From an uncultured Clostridia bacterium (GTDB lineage: Bacteria; Bacillota; Clostridia; Oscillospirales; Oscillospiraceae), in NCBI GenBank assembly GCA_947177115.1, contig CAMWTG010000156.1:1-6610 (forward strand): a stretch of 6,610 bases of DNA. The letters run 5' to 3'. A program made the position numbers and the translations under genes. The notes under the pieces are model-generated. The model was given only the letters and a program-made list of their open reading frames with translations. It was not told the DNA's origin and did not search any database. Shown here in pieces: positions 1-6,610 of this stretch. Within the stretch, counting starts at the first letter, position 1, and each line of letters opens with the position of its first letter.

Positions 1-21
1 AGTCCCTTGAGGGTGCTTTTG

Positions 22-47
22 GTTCTTTTCCCACAAGGGAAAAGAAC
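22..47. repeat. Short perfect inverted repeat (hairpin) in the intergenic region
   Basis: Two 11-base arms, GTTCTTTTCCC at 22-32 and GGGAAAAGAAC at 37-47, are perfect reverse complements around a four-base ACAA loop. Neither strand has a run of T after the stem (GCCCCGCC on the plus side, CCAAAAGC on the minus side), so it is not a convincing intrinsic terminator. It could be a dispersed intergenic hairpin repeat or the end of a terminator belonging to a gene left of the window. What it does is unknown. Confidence 0.6.
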
Positions 48-141
48 GCCCCGCCTCTGCTATATATTATGTCAAACCGACCCATTTTTCAATAGAAAAT
101 TCCCCCCTTTTCAGACATTTTGCGGATTTCTCTTTTTCCCC

Positions 142-170
142 TTGTACTCTTGGAAAAATTAGTATATAAT
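142..170 (+). promoter_or_regulatory. Sigma-70/SigA-type promoter for the asp23-fakA operon
   Basis: A perfect -10 box TATAAT at 165-170 lies 17 bases downstream of TTGTAC at 142-147, which keeps the TTG of the -35 consensus but is otherwise weak. Transcription would start near 177, giving a leader of about 40 bases before the ATG at 216. The surrounding sequence is AT-rich, unlike the GC-rich genes. No operator-like palindrome is seen on the boxes. It probably drives both downstream genes, because no second promoter fits in the 8-base gap between them. Confidence 0.65.
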
Positions 171-200
171 AATATACTGCAAATATCAGCTATTCCGCTG

Positions 201-208
201 AAAGGGTG
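201..208 (+). promoter_or_regulatory. Ribosome binding site that fixes the asp23-like start
   Basis: AAAGGGTG ends 7 bases before the ATG at 216. The reading frame is open further upstream, to an ATT-type start at 120, but that start would lie ahead of the -10 box and would add a stretch with no similarity to the family. This site therefore decides for the 216 start. Confidence 0.7.
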
Positions 209-215
209 TTATTTT

Positions 216-581
216 ATGATAAAACTGCAAGGGAAAAAAGGAACCATTACGATCAGTGACGCCGTTTTCACCAACATCACCGGAAACGCCGCCACAAACT
301 GTTTCGGCGTGAAGGGTATGGCCTTCCGCTCCATGACCGATGGATTGGTCCATCTTTTGCGCAAAGAGGCTATGAGCAAGGGCGTCCAGGTTATTTATAA
401 CGAGGACTCTACCGTCACCATCCGCCTGCACATCATCGTTGAACACGGCATCAATATTACCGCCGTATGCCGCTCGATCATGAGCGAGGTGCAGTATAAA
501 GTCAGCAAGTATACCGGGATCCCCGTGAAAAACGTGGACGTCTGCGTAGACTCTGTTGTGTCCAATTCCAAGGGGGGTTAA
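216..581 (+). CDS. Asp23/Gls24 family envelope stress response protein
   Basis: This 121-residue protein belongs to the Asp23/Gls24 (DUF322) family. Firmicutes carry several paralogues, one of which (YloU in Bacillus) is encoded just upstream of the fatty acid kinase gene. The N-terminus reads as the usual small beta-rich start (GKKGTITISDAVF, about residues 6-18), followed by a GVKGM turn at 31-35. The C-terminal half carries the alternating pattern typical of the family: a VTIRLHIIVEHG strand at about 67-78, a helix, then an IPVKNVDVCVDSV strand at 102-114. No signal peptide or membrane segment is seen, so it is probably cytoplasmic, possibly membrane-associated through a partner as for staphylococcal Asp23. 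The biochemical role of the family is poorly defined. The start at 216 has a well-spaced ribosome binding site. The gene ends 8 bases before fakA and is probably co-transcribed with it. Confidence 0.9.
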   Translation: MIKLQGKKGTITISDAVFTNITGNAATNCFGVKGMAFRSMTDGLVHLLRKEAMSKGVQVIYNEDSTVTIRLHIIVEHGINITAVCRSIMSEVQYKVSKYTGIPVKNVDVCVDSVVSNSKGG

Positions 582-589
582 CGGGAACT

Positions 590-2266
590 ATGATTCAATC
601 GATCAACGGGATCCAGTTTAAGGAAATGGTCCTCCACGGCGCCGCCGTCATTACCCTGCAAAAGCAAAAGATCAACGACCTTAACGTTTTCCCTGTCCCC
701 GATGGCGACACCGGCACCAATATGAGCCTGACCATCGGCACCGCTGCCGCCGAGTTGAAAAAAAGTGAGCCTAAAGCCATCGGGCAGGCCGCCTCCATCA
801 CTGCCGGCGCCCTCCTCCGGGGCGCCCGGGGCAACTCCGGCGTGATCCTCTCCCTTCTGTTCCGGGGCATGTCCAAGGCGCTGAAGGGACAGGATACCGC
901 CGATGCGGTCCTGCTGGCCAACGCCATGCAGGAGGGCGTTTCTTCCGCCTACGGCGCGGTAATGAAGCCCGCCGAGGGCACTGTGCTCACCGTCTCCCGT
1001 TTGGCCGCCAAGCGGGCCCTGGAGGCCGCCGGCGAAAACAATGATGTGGAGTACATGCTGGCGGAATCCATCCGGGTGGGCTATGAGGTGCTGGCCCAGA
1101 CCACCGATATGAACCCTGTGCTGAAAAAGGCCGGAGTGGTGGACGCGGGGGGCAAGGGGTATCTGGCTATTCTGGAGGGGATGCTGGCCTCCCTGCGGGG
1201 CGAAGCCATGCCGGAGATCACCGAAGAGTCTCCCGCCAAACAGGAAAAGGCGGATTTCAATGTTTTCTCCGTTGAAGAGATCACGTTTGCGTTTGATACT
1301 GTTTTTATTGTTCGGAAAGATGACCCGGAGGTGAACCTGACGCCTCTGCGGGATTACCTTAACAGCATTGGCGACAGCCTGGTCATTGGCGAGGACGATG
1401 AAGCGTTCAAGGTCCACGTCCATACCAACATTCCTGGCAGCGCCTTGACCGAAGCGCAGAAGTTCGGCACGCTGGAACTGGCCAAGATCGAGAACATGCG
1501 CACTCAGGCGGAGGATGTGGCCGCCGGGAAGAAGGCTCAGAGTGTGGACGACCTGGATGAGGTCGAGGAGGAGCTGGAAAGCGGCGGGGCGGCCGGGGCA
1601 GCGCCGGAGAAGCGCTACGGTTTCCTGGCTGTCTGCGCCGGCGATGGACTGGCCGCAGTGTTCAAGGATCTGGGCGTGGACGGAGTGATTTCCGGAGGAC
1701 AGACCATGAATCCCTCCACCGAGAGCATTCTCAGGGAGATCGAAAAGGTTCCCGCCGAGATCGTATTTGTCCTGCCCAACAACAAGAACATCATCATGGC
1801 CGCCCAGCAATGCGTGGGGCTGACCGGCAAGGAGGTCGTTGTCGTTCCCACGGAGACGATCCCGCAGGGCGTTGCCGCTATGATGAATGTGGATACGGAG
1901 CTGGAGCCGGAGGAGCTGCTGAGCGTCATGAGCGGCGCTATCAGCGGCGTATCCACCGCCCAAATCACCTATGCCGCCCGGAACAGTGATTTCGATGGCT
2001 TTGCCATCAACGAGGGCGACTATCTGTCTCTGCTGGACGGAAAACTGTTCGGCACGAATCAGGATATTTCCGTTATGCTGGAAAAACTGGCGGAGAAAGC
2101 GGCGGAGAAGGGCGCGGAGTTTGTGACCCTGTTCTACGGCGAGGATGTCACTGAGGAACAGGCGCAGGAAGCGGAGACCTTGTTTGCCGGGAAGTGTCCC
2201 GATGCGGAATTGTCCGTCCTGCCGGGAGGTCAGCCGGTGTACTATTATATTGTCAGCATTGAGTAA
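590..2266 (+). CDS. fakA: Fatty acid kinase catalytic subunit FakA (DAK2/YloV family)
   Basis: FakA phosphorylates fatty acids bound to a separate FakB carrier protein, making acyl-phosphate for phospholipid synthesis in Firmicutes. At 558 residues the gene has the normal full family length. The N-terminal DhaL-like kinase domain (about 1-200) shows the nucleotide/Mg2+ motif PVPDGDTGTNM at 35-45, RGARGNSGV at 77-85 and VDAGGKGYL at 184-192. A middle domain follows (about 225-305), with FKVHVHTN at 273-280. An acidic, Gly/Ala-rich linker lies at about 305-340. The C-terminal domain runs from about 342 and includes VLPNNKN at 394-400 and VVPTETIPQGVAAM at 418-431, typical of the region expected to contact FakB. 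One oddity: the middle-domain position where staphylococcal FakA has a metal-binding Cys appears here as Asp236 (FAFDTVF), while the two His (276, 278) remain. The best ribosome binding site, AAGGGGGG at 570-577, is 12 bases from the ATG, rather far, and overlaps the end of the upstream gene, which suggests translational coupling. No fakB gene is in the window. Confidence 0.95.
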   Translation: MIQSINGIQFKEMVLHGAAVITLQKQKINDLNVFPVPDGDTGTNMSLTIGTAAAELKKSEPKAIGQAASITAGALLRGARGNSGVILSLLFRGMSKALKGQDTADAVLLANAMQEGVSSAYGAVMKPAEGTVLTVSRLAAKRALEAAGENNDVEYMLAESIRVGYEVLAQTTDMNPVLKKAGVVDAGGKGYLAILEGMLASLRGEAMPEITEESPAKQEKADFNVFSVEEITFAFDTVFIVRKDDPEVNLTPLRDYLNSIGDSLVIGEDDEAFKVHVHTNIPGSALTEAQKFGTLELAKIENMRTQAEDVAAGKKAQSVDDLDEVEEELESGGAAGAAPEKRYGFLAVCAGDGLAAVFKDLGVDGVISGGQTMNPSTESILREIEKVPAEIVFVLPNNKNIIMAAQQCVGLTGKEVVVVPTETIPQGVAAMMNVDTELEPEELLSVMSGAISGVSTAQITYAARNSDFDGFAINEGDYLSLLDGKLFGTNQDISVMLEKLAEKAAEKGAEFVTLFYGEDVTEEQAQEAETLFAGKCPDAELSVLPGGQPVYYYIVSIE

Positions 2267-2272
2267 AGTAAG

Positions 2273-2308
2273 AACATCGGACTGGGAATATTTTCCCAGT
2301 CCGATGTT
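2273..2308. terminator. Bidirectional hairpin terminator between convergent fakA and rdrB
   Basis: A 16-base arm at 2273-2288 (AACATCGGACTGGGAA) is perfectly complementary to 2293-2308 around a four-base TATT loop. It starts 6 bases after the fakA stop and lies 33 bases beyond the rdrB stop, so it sits where both transcripts should end. The T tract is short on either side (the arm itself ends GTT, then TG, on the plus side; CTTACTTTAC on the minus side), so stem stability rather than a long U run would have to do most of the work. The stretch 2309-2341 holds nothing else recognisable. Confidence 0.8.
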
Positions 2309-2341
2309 TGATATCCGGAGTACTTGCTATTCATCATATGT

Positions 2342-4972
2342 TCAAGGCTCCCGGCAGGAAGGGAAGACTGCCTGCATCCCCATTTCCTGGACGCTGCGCA
2401 GATAGCGCAGGATGCTTTCCCGGTCGTACCGGGGCTGGCCGTTCTTACTTACCTGTACACTGAGGGCATGGTACAGCAGTGCGTATTCAAATTCAAGGGA
2501 AGTGTCGAACACGCCAAGGTCATCTGTGTTGATGCATACATGGAGCTGGGGGATTCCGCTGTCCACACTGCCGGTCAGATCCAGGTTATTGAACCGGGTA
2601 ATGGGGTGCCGCCCGTATTCTCCAAAGGTCCCAATCAAAACATTGGAGGAAGGGTTGCATTCGATAACAATGCCGCGCTCTGCCAGATACCGCTGCATGG
2701 CGTCCTGGGCCTGTCTCATAACGGTGATGTACTCCGGCCGGACTGGGACCCGGATGGGTTTCTGTCCCTCCTCCTTCACCAGCCGGTTGTAATGATAGCT
2801 GGCGTACAATCCGGCAACGGTGCGAGAGCTGCGGTAGGCGGCCAGCTGCTGGCCGGGGCGGTCGGGAACGGTCTGCCAGCGGCTATATTCGTCCATGTCG
2901 TCCGGCTCCTGAAAGGACAGGGTCTGATACAGACAGGGCTCATCGCCCCGGAGCATCATGCTGCAGTAGTAATCCTGCAGAGTGACGGACCAGCCGTTGT
3001 CCTCCATCACGGGGCCATAAATATTCCGCAGCAGGCGGAGGGCCTCCTGCTGCATCAGGCCGTACTGCTGGGGATCAATGCACACTCCCAGCGCCCGGCA
3101 GCGGTAAAGCAGCCATACCAGATTGTCCAGGTAGTTCTGCTGGGGCAGGACGATGTGCATGGACTTGGCCTGATAGTGGACCTGGGGATCCACGCCGAGC
3201 GCCAGGGCGTGGCCGATCCGGTCTCCCCGCCGGTAGTCCAGAAAACAGATCGCCTCGTCAATGGCTCGCAGGCCATCGGCGATGTCATAGAAATCCTCTC
3301 CGGCGTGATAGGTAAGGGACAGCCGGTGCCGGAAACGGGGCAGCAGAGCGCTGGGCGCGTTCAGATCCGTGGTCTGGAAACCCCGGAGAAAGCGGAAGGC
3401 GGCGGCGAATACCTCCGGCCGGCAGTCTACCTCATTAGCGCAGCCATCAATGCCCCGCACCCGGCTGCACAGATAGGCGGAGGTGCTCAGCGCTTCCGCC
3501 AGGGCCTCAGCCTGGGCCCACACCTTTTCCCGCAGCGCCTGGTGCCGGTGCTTCAGAACGAAGGAAGGCGGCAGTTCCTCGTCCCGCTGCTTGGGGAAGT
3601 GCAGGACGTAAAAAAAAGGCTCCTCCAGGAATTGATCCGCGGCCGACTCCGGGTCCGGCAGGGGCTCCTCCGGCGACAGTACCGGGCGGCAGGGCTGTCT
3701 GGCAAAGAGCTCTCCCCGGTCATAGGCCAATACCTTTTCTATGATGGCACGGCTGGTCCAGTCGGGCGTGAGTCGGGCCTCCAGGGAGCGGATAGGCTCC
3801 GTCCGCAGCGGCGCGTTCAGCGCCATACGGCAGGATTCCCAGCGGAAGGGACCGGTCCAGGCCATGTCCTTCCGGTCCTGATAGTTTTTGAAATTCAGAA
3901 AGCCTACCTGCCGGTTTACCTGGATCATCTCCCCGCGAAAGGCGGTCTTCAGCGACAGATACAGATAGAACAGAAGCCGCTCGAAGCTGGTGAAGCTTTC
4001 GTCAAAGCAGGCGGAGAAGCAGCGGTACAGCAAGCAGCGCTCACCGGCCAGCGCCCGGTAGGGGGAGTCCTTCACCGCCTGGAAAACCGGCAGCTCCAGG
4101 GCGTAGTCCAAACAGATGGACTCTCCATCCGGCAGGGGGAGGCGCACGCCGTACATGGTTTGCAGCACCTCCACCCGGTCAGTCAGAGTACTGGCGGGGG
4201 CGAAGCAGTTCAGATAGTCCTGACGGAAAGCTTCCTCACTGGAAAAGTCCAGCTGGCCGGTCAGGGAGCGGAACAGGATGCCGCGAACCAAAGCGGCGAT
4301 AGTCAGCCGCTCCTCCATAGGCAGCACATTGTCCTCCGGCCCGCGGCTGGCAACGGACTGCAGCAAAGAGGAGAAATTCTCCGGCAGATCCTGGATAGAT
4401 GCGGGGTCGTTCATCAGTGAACACCAGGCCACGGCAAAGGATTGGGTGGAGCCGGTCAGATGGAAATGGTTCTCCGCAATGCCGGCGGACAGGACCTGCC
4501 GCAGGACCCGGTTGTCCGTGCGCAGGACGGCGGGCCAGGCAAAATCCGTCCGCTGGGCGCGGCTCCGGGCGTCCAGACAGGCCAGATAGGCGCATACGAT
4601 CATATCCTGCCCAAACAGATGATAGGCGCTGCGCCAGCTGAGGACCTTGGAGGACCGGCACAAGGGCTCATCTCCTTGCGTGGTAAGGACCTCCAGACCG
4701 AAATCCACAAGGGGCAGAAAAACGGAGGGCGTGCAGCGCAGCTGCTCCGCCCGGCTGCGCACGGCCTGCTCCAGTTGGCAATAGAGCAGAGTCTGCTCAT
4801 CCTCCGAATAGCCGTGGAGCGTGGTTTCGGCAAATTGGAGAAAAACAGCCTGCTCCCGATCTTCCGACATAGACAGCGGCGTTCCCTGGAGCTGGCAGCA
4901 AATCCGCCGGAGGATGCGCTCCGGCGGAATGCGGCGGAAGAGCAGGTCCAGGATCTTTTCGGCGGCGTCCAT
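2342..4972 (-). CDS. rdrB: RdrB, adenosine deaminase subunit of a RADAR anti-phage system
   Basis: This 876-residue protein is the likely effector of a RADAR defence system. In studied RADAR systems RdrB forms large oligomers with the RdrA ATPase and converts adenosine to inosine; RNA editing was reported first, and deamination of ATP/dATP later. All the metal-dependent adenosine deaminase motifs are present in order: HxH at His169/His171 (NHFHLTGS), HAGE at 556-559 with catalytic Glu559, RIGH with His588, ECNPSSN at 771-777, and NTDD with Asp817/Asp818. These correspond to the zinc ligands and the acid/base residues of the TIM-barrel deaminases. Metabolic adenosine deaminases are roughly 350 residues; here about 385 residues separate HxH from HAGE and about 180 separate RIGH from ECNPSSN, which is expected for RdrB-type insertions and not for a purine salvage enzyme. 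No signal peptide or membrane segment is seen, so it is probably cytosolic. The ATG overlaps the upstream stop codon (TGATG) and has a strong ribosome binding site. No frameshift or missing catalytic residue is seen. The alternative is an unrelated long deaminase-like protein, which I consider unlikely given the partner gene. Confidence 0.88.
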   Translation of the reverse strand: MDAAEKILDLLFRRIPPERILRRICCQLQGTPLSMSEDREQAVFLQFAETTLHGYSEDEQTLLYCQLEQAVRSRAEQLRCTPSVFLPLVDFGLEVLTTQGDEPLCRSSKVLSWRSAYHLFGQDMIVCAYLACLDARSRAQRTDFAWPAVLRTDNRVLRQVLSAGIAENHFHLTGSTQSFAVAWCSLMNDPASIQDLPENFSSLLQSVASRGPEDNVLPMEERLTIAALVRGILFRSLTGQLDFSSEEAFRQDYLNCFAPASTLTDRVEVLQTMYGVRLPLPDGESICLDYALELPVFQAVKDSPYRALAGERCLLYRCFSACFDESFTSFERLLFYLYLSLKTAFRGEMIQVNRQVGFLNFKNYQDRKDMAWTGPFRWESCRMALNAPLRTEPIRSLEARLTPDWTSRAIIEKVLAYDRGELFARQPCRPVLSPEEPLPDPESAADQFLEEPFFYVLHFPKQRDEELPPSFVLKHRHQALREKVWAQAEALAEALSTSAYLCSRVRGIDGCANEVDCRPEVFAAAFRFLRGFQTTDLNAPSALLPRFRHRLSLTYHAGEDFYDIADGLRAIDEAICFLDYRRGDRIGHALALGVDPQVHYQAKSMHIVLPQQNYLDNLVWLLYRCRALGVCIDPQQYGLMQQEALRLLRNIYGPVMEDNGWSVTLQDYYCSMMLRGDEPCLYQTLSFQEPDDMDEYSRWQTVPDRPGQQLAAYRSSRTVAGLYASYHYNRLVKEEGQKPIRVPVRPEYITVMRQAQDAMQRYLAERGIVIECNPSSNVLIGTFGEYGRHPITRFNNLDLTGSVDSGIPQLHVCINTDDLGVFDTSLEFEYALLYHALSVQVSKNGQPRYDRESILRYLRSVQEMGMQAVFPSCREP

Positions 4973-6610
4973 CAGCGGTCCTCTCCGGATTGACGGGCCG
5001 CTTTGGTGACGGTCGCCTTGGTATAGCCGAACCGCTTGTAGAAATCGGCCAGCAATTTGTGAAAGGAGCTTTGGAAGGCAGTCTTGGCTTTTGAATGCTG
5101 GGTGATATCCTGCGCTATGTTAAGATTATTGATCCTTTTCTCCAGATTGTCCAAATCAAGAGGCCTCTTGCCGGTCGGCACGCGGAAGTTATTGACAACC
5201 TCAACAAAGGAGTACCAGGCGAACTGGGTCAACATTGGGTCATAAGGAACCGCATTGATGCGGTCCAACAGATTTTGGGCGCTACGCTGGATGTCGCAGA
5301 GAGCAGGCAGATAGTATGCGCCGAACTGGGTGTCGATGGCACCCAGCAGCCGGTGAAGCTTGGACCGGCTCTCCGCCTCCACGTCCACGATAAAGTTTGC
5401 TATAACCTCCAGGCGGCTGAGGATCATCGGTTCGATAGATTCCCTGTTTTTGGCATCGGGCTTGGGGCGGTTGATATCACGGATGTCATCATCGAACCGC
5501 TTCCACACCGCCCGCAGGGCGCTGATGAAATCCAGATCGATTTCCGTGTTGTTCAGGGTGCTGTGGGAGGTTTTCAAAAGCTTCTCCTGCACGTCCCAGT
5601 TGATGGCGATGGTAGCGGAGGAGGTTTGGGCCAGGTAAAGGTTTCTCTGGGAGCTCTCCCCGCGGACCAGCTCCCGGCCATTGTCGGACCCCAGGGACAG
5701 GAAGAGAGCCAGTAGGTTTACCAGCCGGAAACGGTATGTACTCTCGCTTTCCGGGGTGACGAGGAGGTCCAAGGCGTAGTCATTACCGGCGGCAGCGCGA
5801 AGGGCCTGATACTCCTTCCTGTCCAGCACATCCCTCTTTCGATAGCCGGTCAGCGTGCCCAGTGCGCTGCAAAGCAGATAATGCGTTGGCAAATGGGTGG
5901 TTTCCGGCGAGAAGTCGAAGAGCAGAGGGCCATCGCCGGTGAAAGTAAGGACGGCCCGCTTTTTCTGTTGGACCACAGTCTTATGGAATTGAAGAGAAAA
6001 AAAGGCGTGGACGGCGAAGAAGAGGTAGAAGTCCTCCCGCTGGCGGTGCTGTTTCTTCCAGTTTTCAAGATACCATACCATCTTCACGTAGTCATCGGAC
6101 AGATCATACATTTCCGAGGTTGCCGGCGCGGATGGCCCGTAGATGTCCTCCAGCAGGGAAACGGCCAAACGGCAGCGCTGCTCCGGCAGGGCGCGGGCCA
6201 GCCGCTCAATGACGGCGGCCTTTTCGGCGGACAGCTTGGTGTGTACCCAATCGTTGATAAAATAGTTTTCGAACAGCGGCAGATTGATCTCCAGGATTTC
6301 CACCTGCTCCCGGACCAGCTTCATCAGGTCGTGAGGACTGTCCAGCCGCGGGTCGTCCTTCCGGATGACAGGCACATCCTTCATAGCGGCCAGGATGCTC
6401 AGGAACTGCCCCAACCCCCGCAGAGTGGTGGGGATCAGATCGTGCATATAGTTGCGGGGTTCGGCGAAGACCAGTCTGGTTTTCCGATAGATAAAGCGCA
6501 GAAGCAAAGCCTGGAAAGTAAAGTCCTCCGTGCGGCAGGGGAATTCCGGCGGCAGCAGCAGGTTGTCAGGCTTCTCTTCGTTCTTCTTTGAGACGGGATC
6601 AATATAGGAA
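4972..6610 (-). CDS. rdrA: RdrA-like protein, C-terminal part (5' end beyond the window)
   Basis: The visible part is the last 545 residues of a larger protein. The frame stays open to the right edge: 34 further codons precede the TTG at 6507, with no stop and no ribosome binding site before that TTG, so the gene starts outside the window. RdrA is the ATPase half of RADAR; it forms ring-shaped oligomers and docks on RdrB, and is usually about 900 residues, which would leave some 350-400 residues with the Walker motifs off-window. No Walker A or B motif is visible here. A PTTLRGLGQFLSIL segment (about 6438-6388) resembles the Arg-containing lid/sensor-2 helix that ends many P-loop ATPase domains; this is inference. 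The rest is helix-rich and soluble-looking, with an aromatic patch DFYLFFAVHAFFSLQF (around 6030-5980) too short and too polar at its edges for a clear membrane anchor, and a basic C-terminus. The identification rests mainly on size, on the TGATG coupling to rdrB and on the RdrB call. Another AAA/KAP-type or non-ATPase partner cannot be excluded from this part alone. Confidence 0.72.
   Translation of the reverse strand, partial: SYIDPVSKKNEEKPDNLLLPPEFPCRTEDFTFQALLLRFIYRKTRLVFAEPRNYMHDLIPTTLRGLGQFLSILAAMKDVPVIRKDDPRLDSPHDLMKLVREQVEILEINLPLFENYFINDWVHTKLSAEKAAVIERLARALPEQRCRLAVSLLEDIYGPSAPATSEMYDLSDDYVKMVWYLENWKKQHRQREDFYLFFAVHAFFSLQFHKTVVQQKKRAVLTFTGDGPLLFDFSPETTHLPTHYLLCSALGTLTGYRKRDVLDRKEYQALRAAAGNDYALDLLVTPESESTYRFRLVNLLALFLSLGSDNGRELVRGESSQRNLYLAQTSSATIAINWDVQEKLLKTSHSTLNNTEIDLDFISALRAVWKRFDDDIRDINRPKPDAKNRESIEPMILSRLEVIANFIVDVEAESRSKLHRLLGAIDTQFGAYYLPALCDIQRSAQNLLDRINAVPYDPMLTQFAWYSFVEVVNNFRVPTGKRPLDLDNLEKRINNLNIAQDITQHSKAKTAFQSSFHKLLADFYKRFGYTKATVTKAARQSGEDR
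4979..4986 (-). promoter_or_regulatory. Ribosome binding site of rdrB inside the end of rdrA
   Basis: Read on the minus strand, GGAGAGGA lies 6 bases upstream of the rdrB ATG (4972-4970), within the last codons of rdrA. The rdrA stop TGA (4974-4972) shares its A with the rdrB ATG. A strong site directly at a stop/start overlap points to terminating ribosomes re-initiating on rdrB, which would tie RdrB output to RdrA translation. Confidence 0.8.

Noticed and set aside
64..92. Possible leftward promoter (TTGAAA, 17 bases, TAATAT on the minus strand) for a divergent gene
   Set aside because: The -10 box matches only four of six bases in an AT-rich stretch, and no gene is visible to its left in the window. 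A divergent gene beyond position 1 is possible but not supported here.
578..1963. A 461-codon open frame on the minus strand
   Set aside because: It is antisense to fakA, has His/Gly/Leu-rich low-complexity content and no recognisable motif. FakA in the other strand is unambiguous.
2324..4420. A 698-codon open frame on the plus strand
   Set aside because: It lies entirely antisense to rdrB, whose frame has complete catalytic motifs and a good ribosome binding site. The translation is low in complexity (rich in Gly, Gln, Val, His) and shows no domain. Long antisense open frames are common in GC-rich coding DNA.
5980..6030. A transmembrane helix in RdrA (FFAVHAFFSLQF)
   Set aside because: The hydrophobic run is short and contains His, Ser and Gln, with charged residues close on both sides. 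It fits a buried helix better than a membrane segment.
6505..6507. TTG at 6507 as the start of rdrA
   Set aside because: The frame continues open for 34 codons to the window edge and no ribosome binding site precedes the TTG, so it is an internal Leu codon.
5881..6591. Open frames on the plus strand within the rdrA region (also 5095-5715)
   Set aside because: They are antisense to the long rdrA frame, which is open over the whole region, and they show no motif or convincing ribosome binding site.
1..6610. CRISPR array, tRNA, rRNA or insertion sequence
   Set aside because: No regularly spaced repeats, cloverleaf-like stretch, transposase motif or terminal inverted repeats were seen. More than 95 percent of the window is occupied by the four genes.

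Overview
The window looks like a Clostridia-type Firmicutes chromosome. An Asp23/Gls24-family gene followed directly by a fatty acid kinase A (fakA) gene is a Firmicutes core arrangement. The GC-rich coding sequence with strong GGAGG-like ribosome binding sites would fit the high-GC gut Clostridia (Oscillospiraceae-like). That placement is inferred from gene content and composition only.

Layout. Positions 1-215 are non-coding: a short perfect hairpin (22-47), then a promoter with a perfect TATAAT box (142-170) and a ribosome binding site. Two plus-strand housekeeping genes follow: an Asp23/Gls24 protein (216-581) and, 8 bases later, fakA (590-2266). A 16-bp perfect hairpin (2273-2308) closes this operon. 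The rest of the window is on the minus strand and is read from right to left: the 3' part of a large gene called here as rdrA (4972 to beyond 6610), then rdrB (2342-4972). The two share one base at a TGATG stop/start junction.

The main result is the minus-strand pair. RdrB is an 876-residue protein with a complete adenosine deaminase catalytic set (HxH, HAGE, RIGH, NTDD) spread over a polypeptide more than twice the length of a metabolic adenosine deaminase. Together with a large, translationally coupled upstream partner, this matches RADAR, a two-gene anti-phage system in which the RdrA ATPase and the RdrB deaminase form very large assemblies that deaminate adenosine during infection. RADAR is a known system; what is notable here is a compact, apparently intact deaminase half next to a core Firmicutes operon. 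The ATPase motifs of RdrA would lie to the right of the window, so the RdrA assignment rests on its partner, its coupling and its size.

The two halves converge on one shared hairpin terminator, so the defence pair is transcriptionally insulated from fakA. No accessory gene lies between rdrB and fakA.
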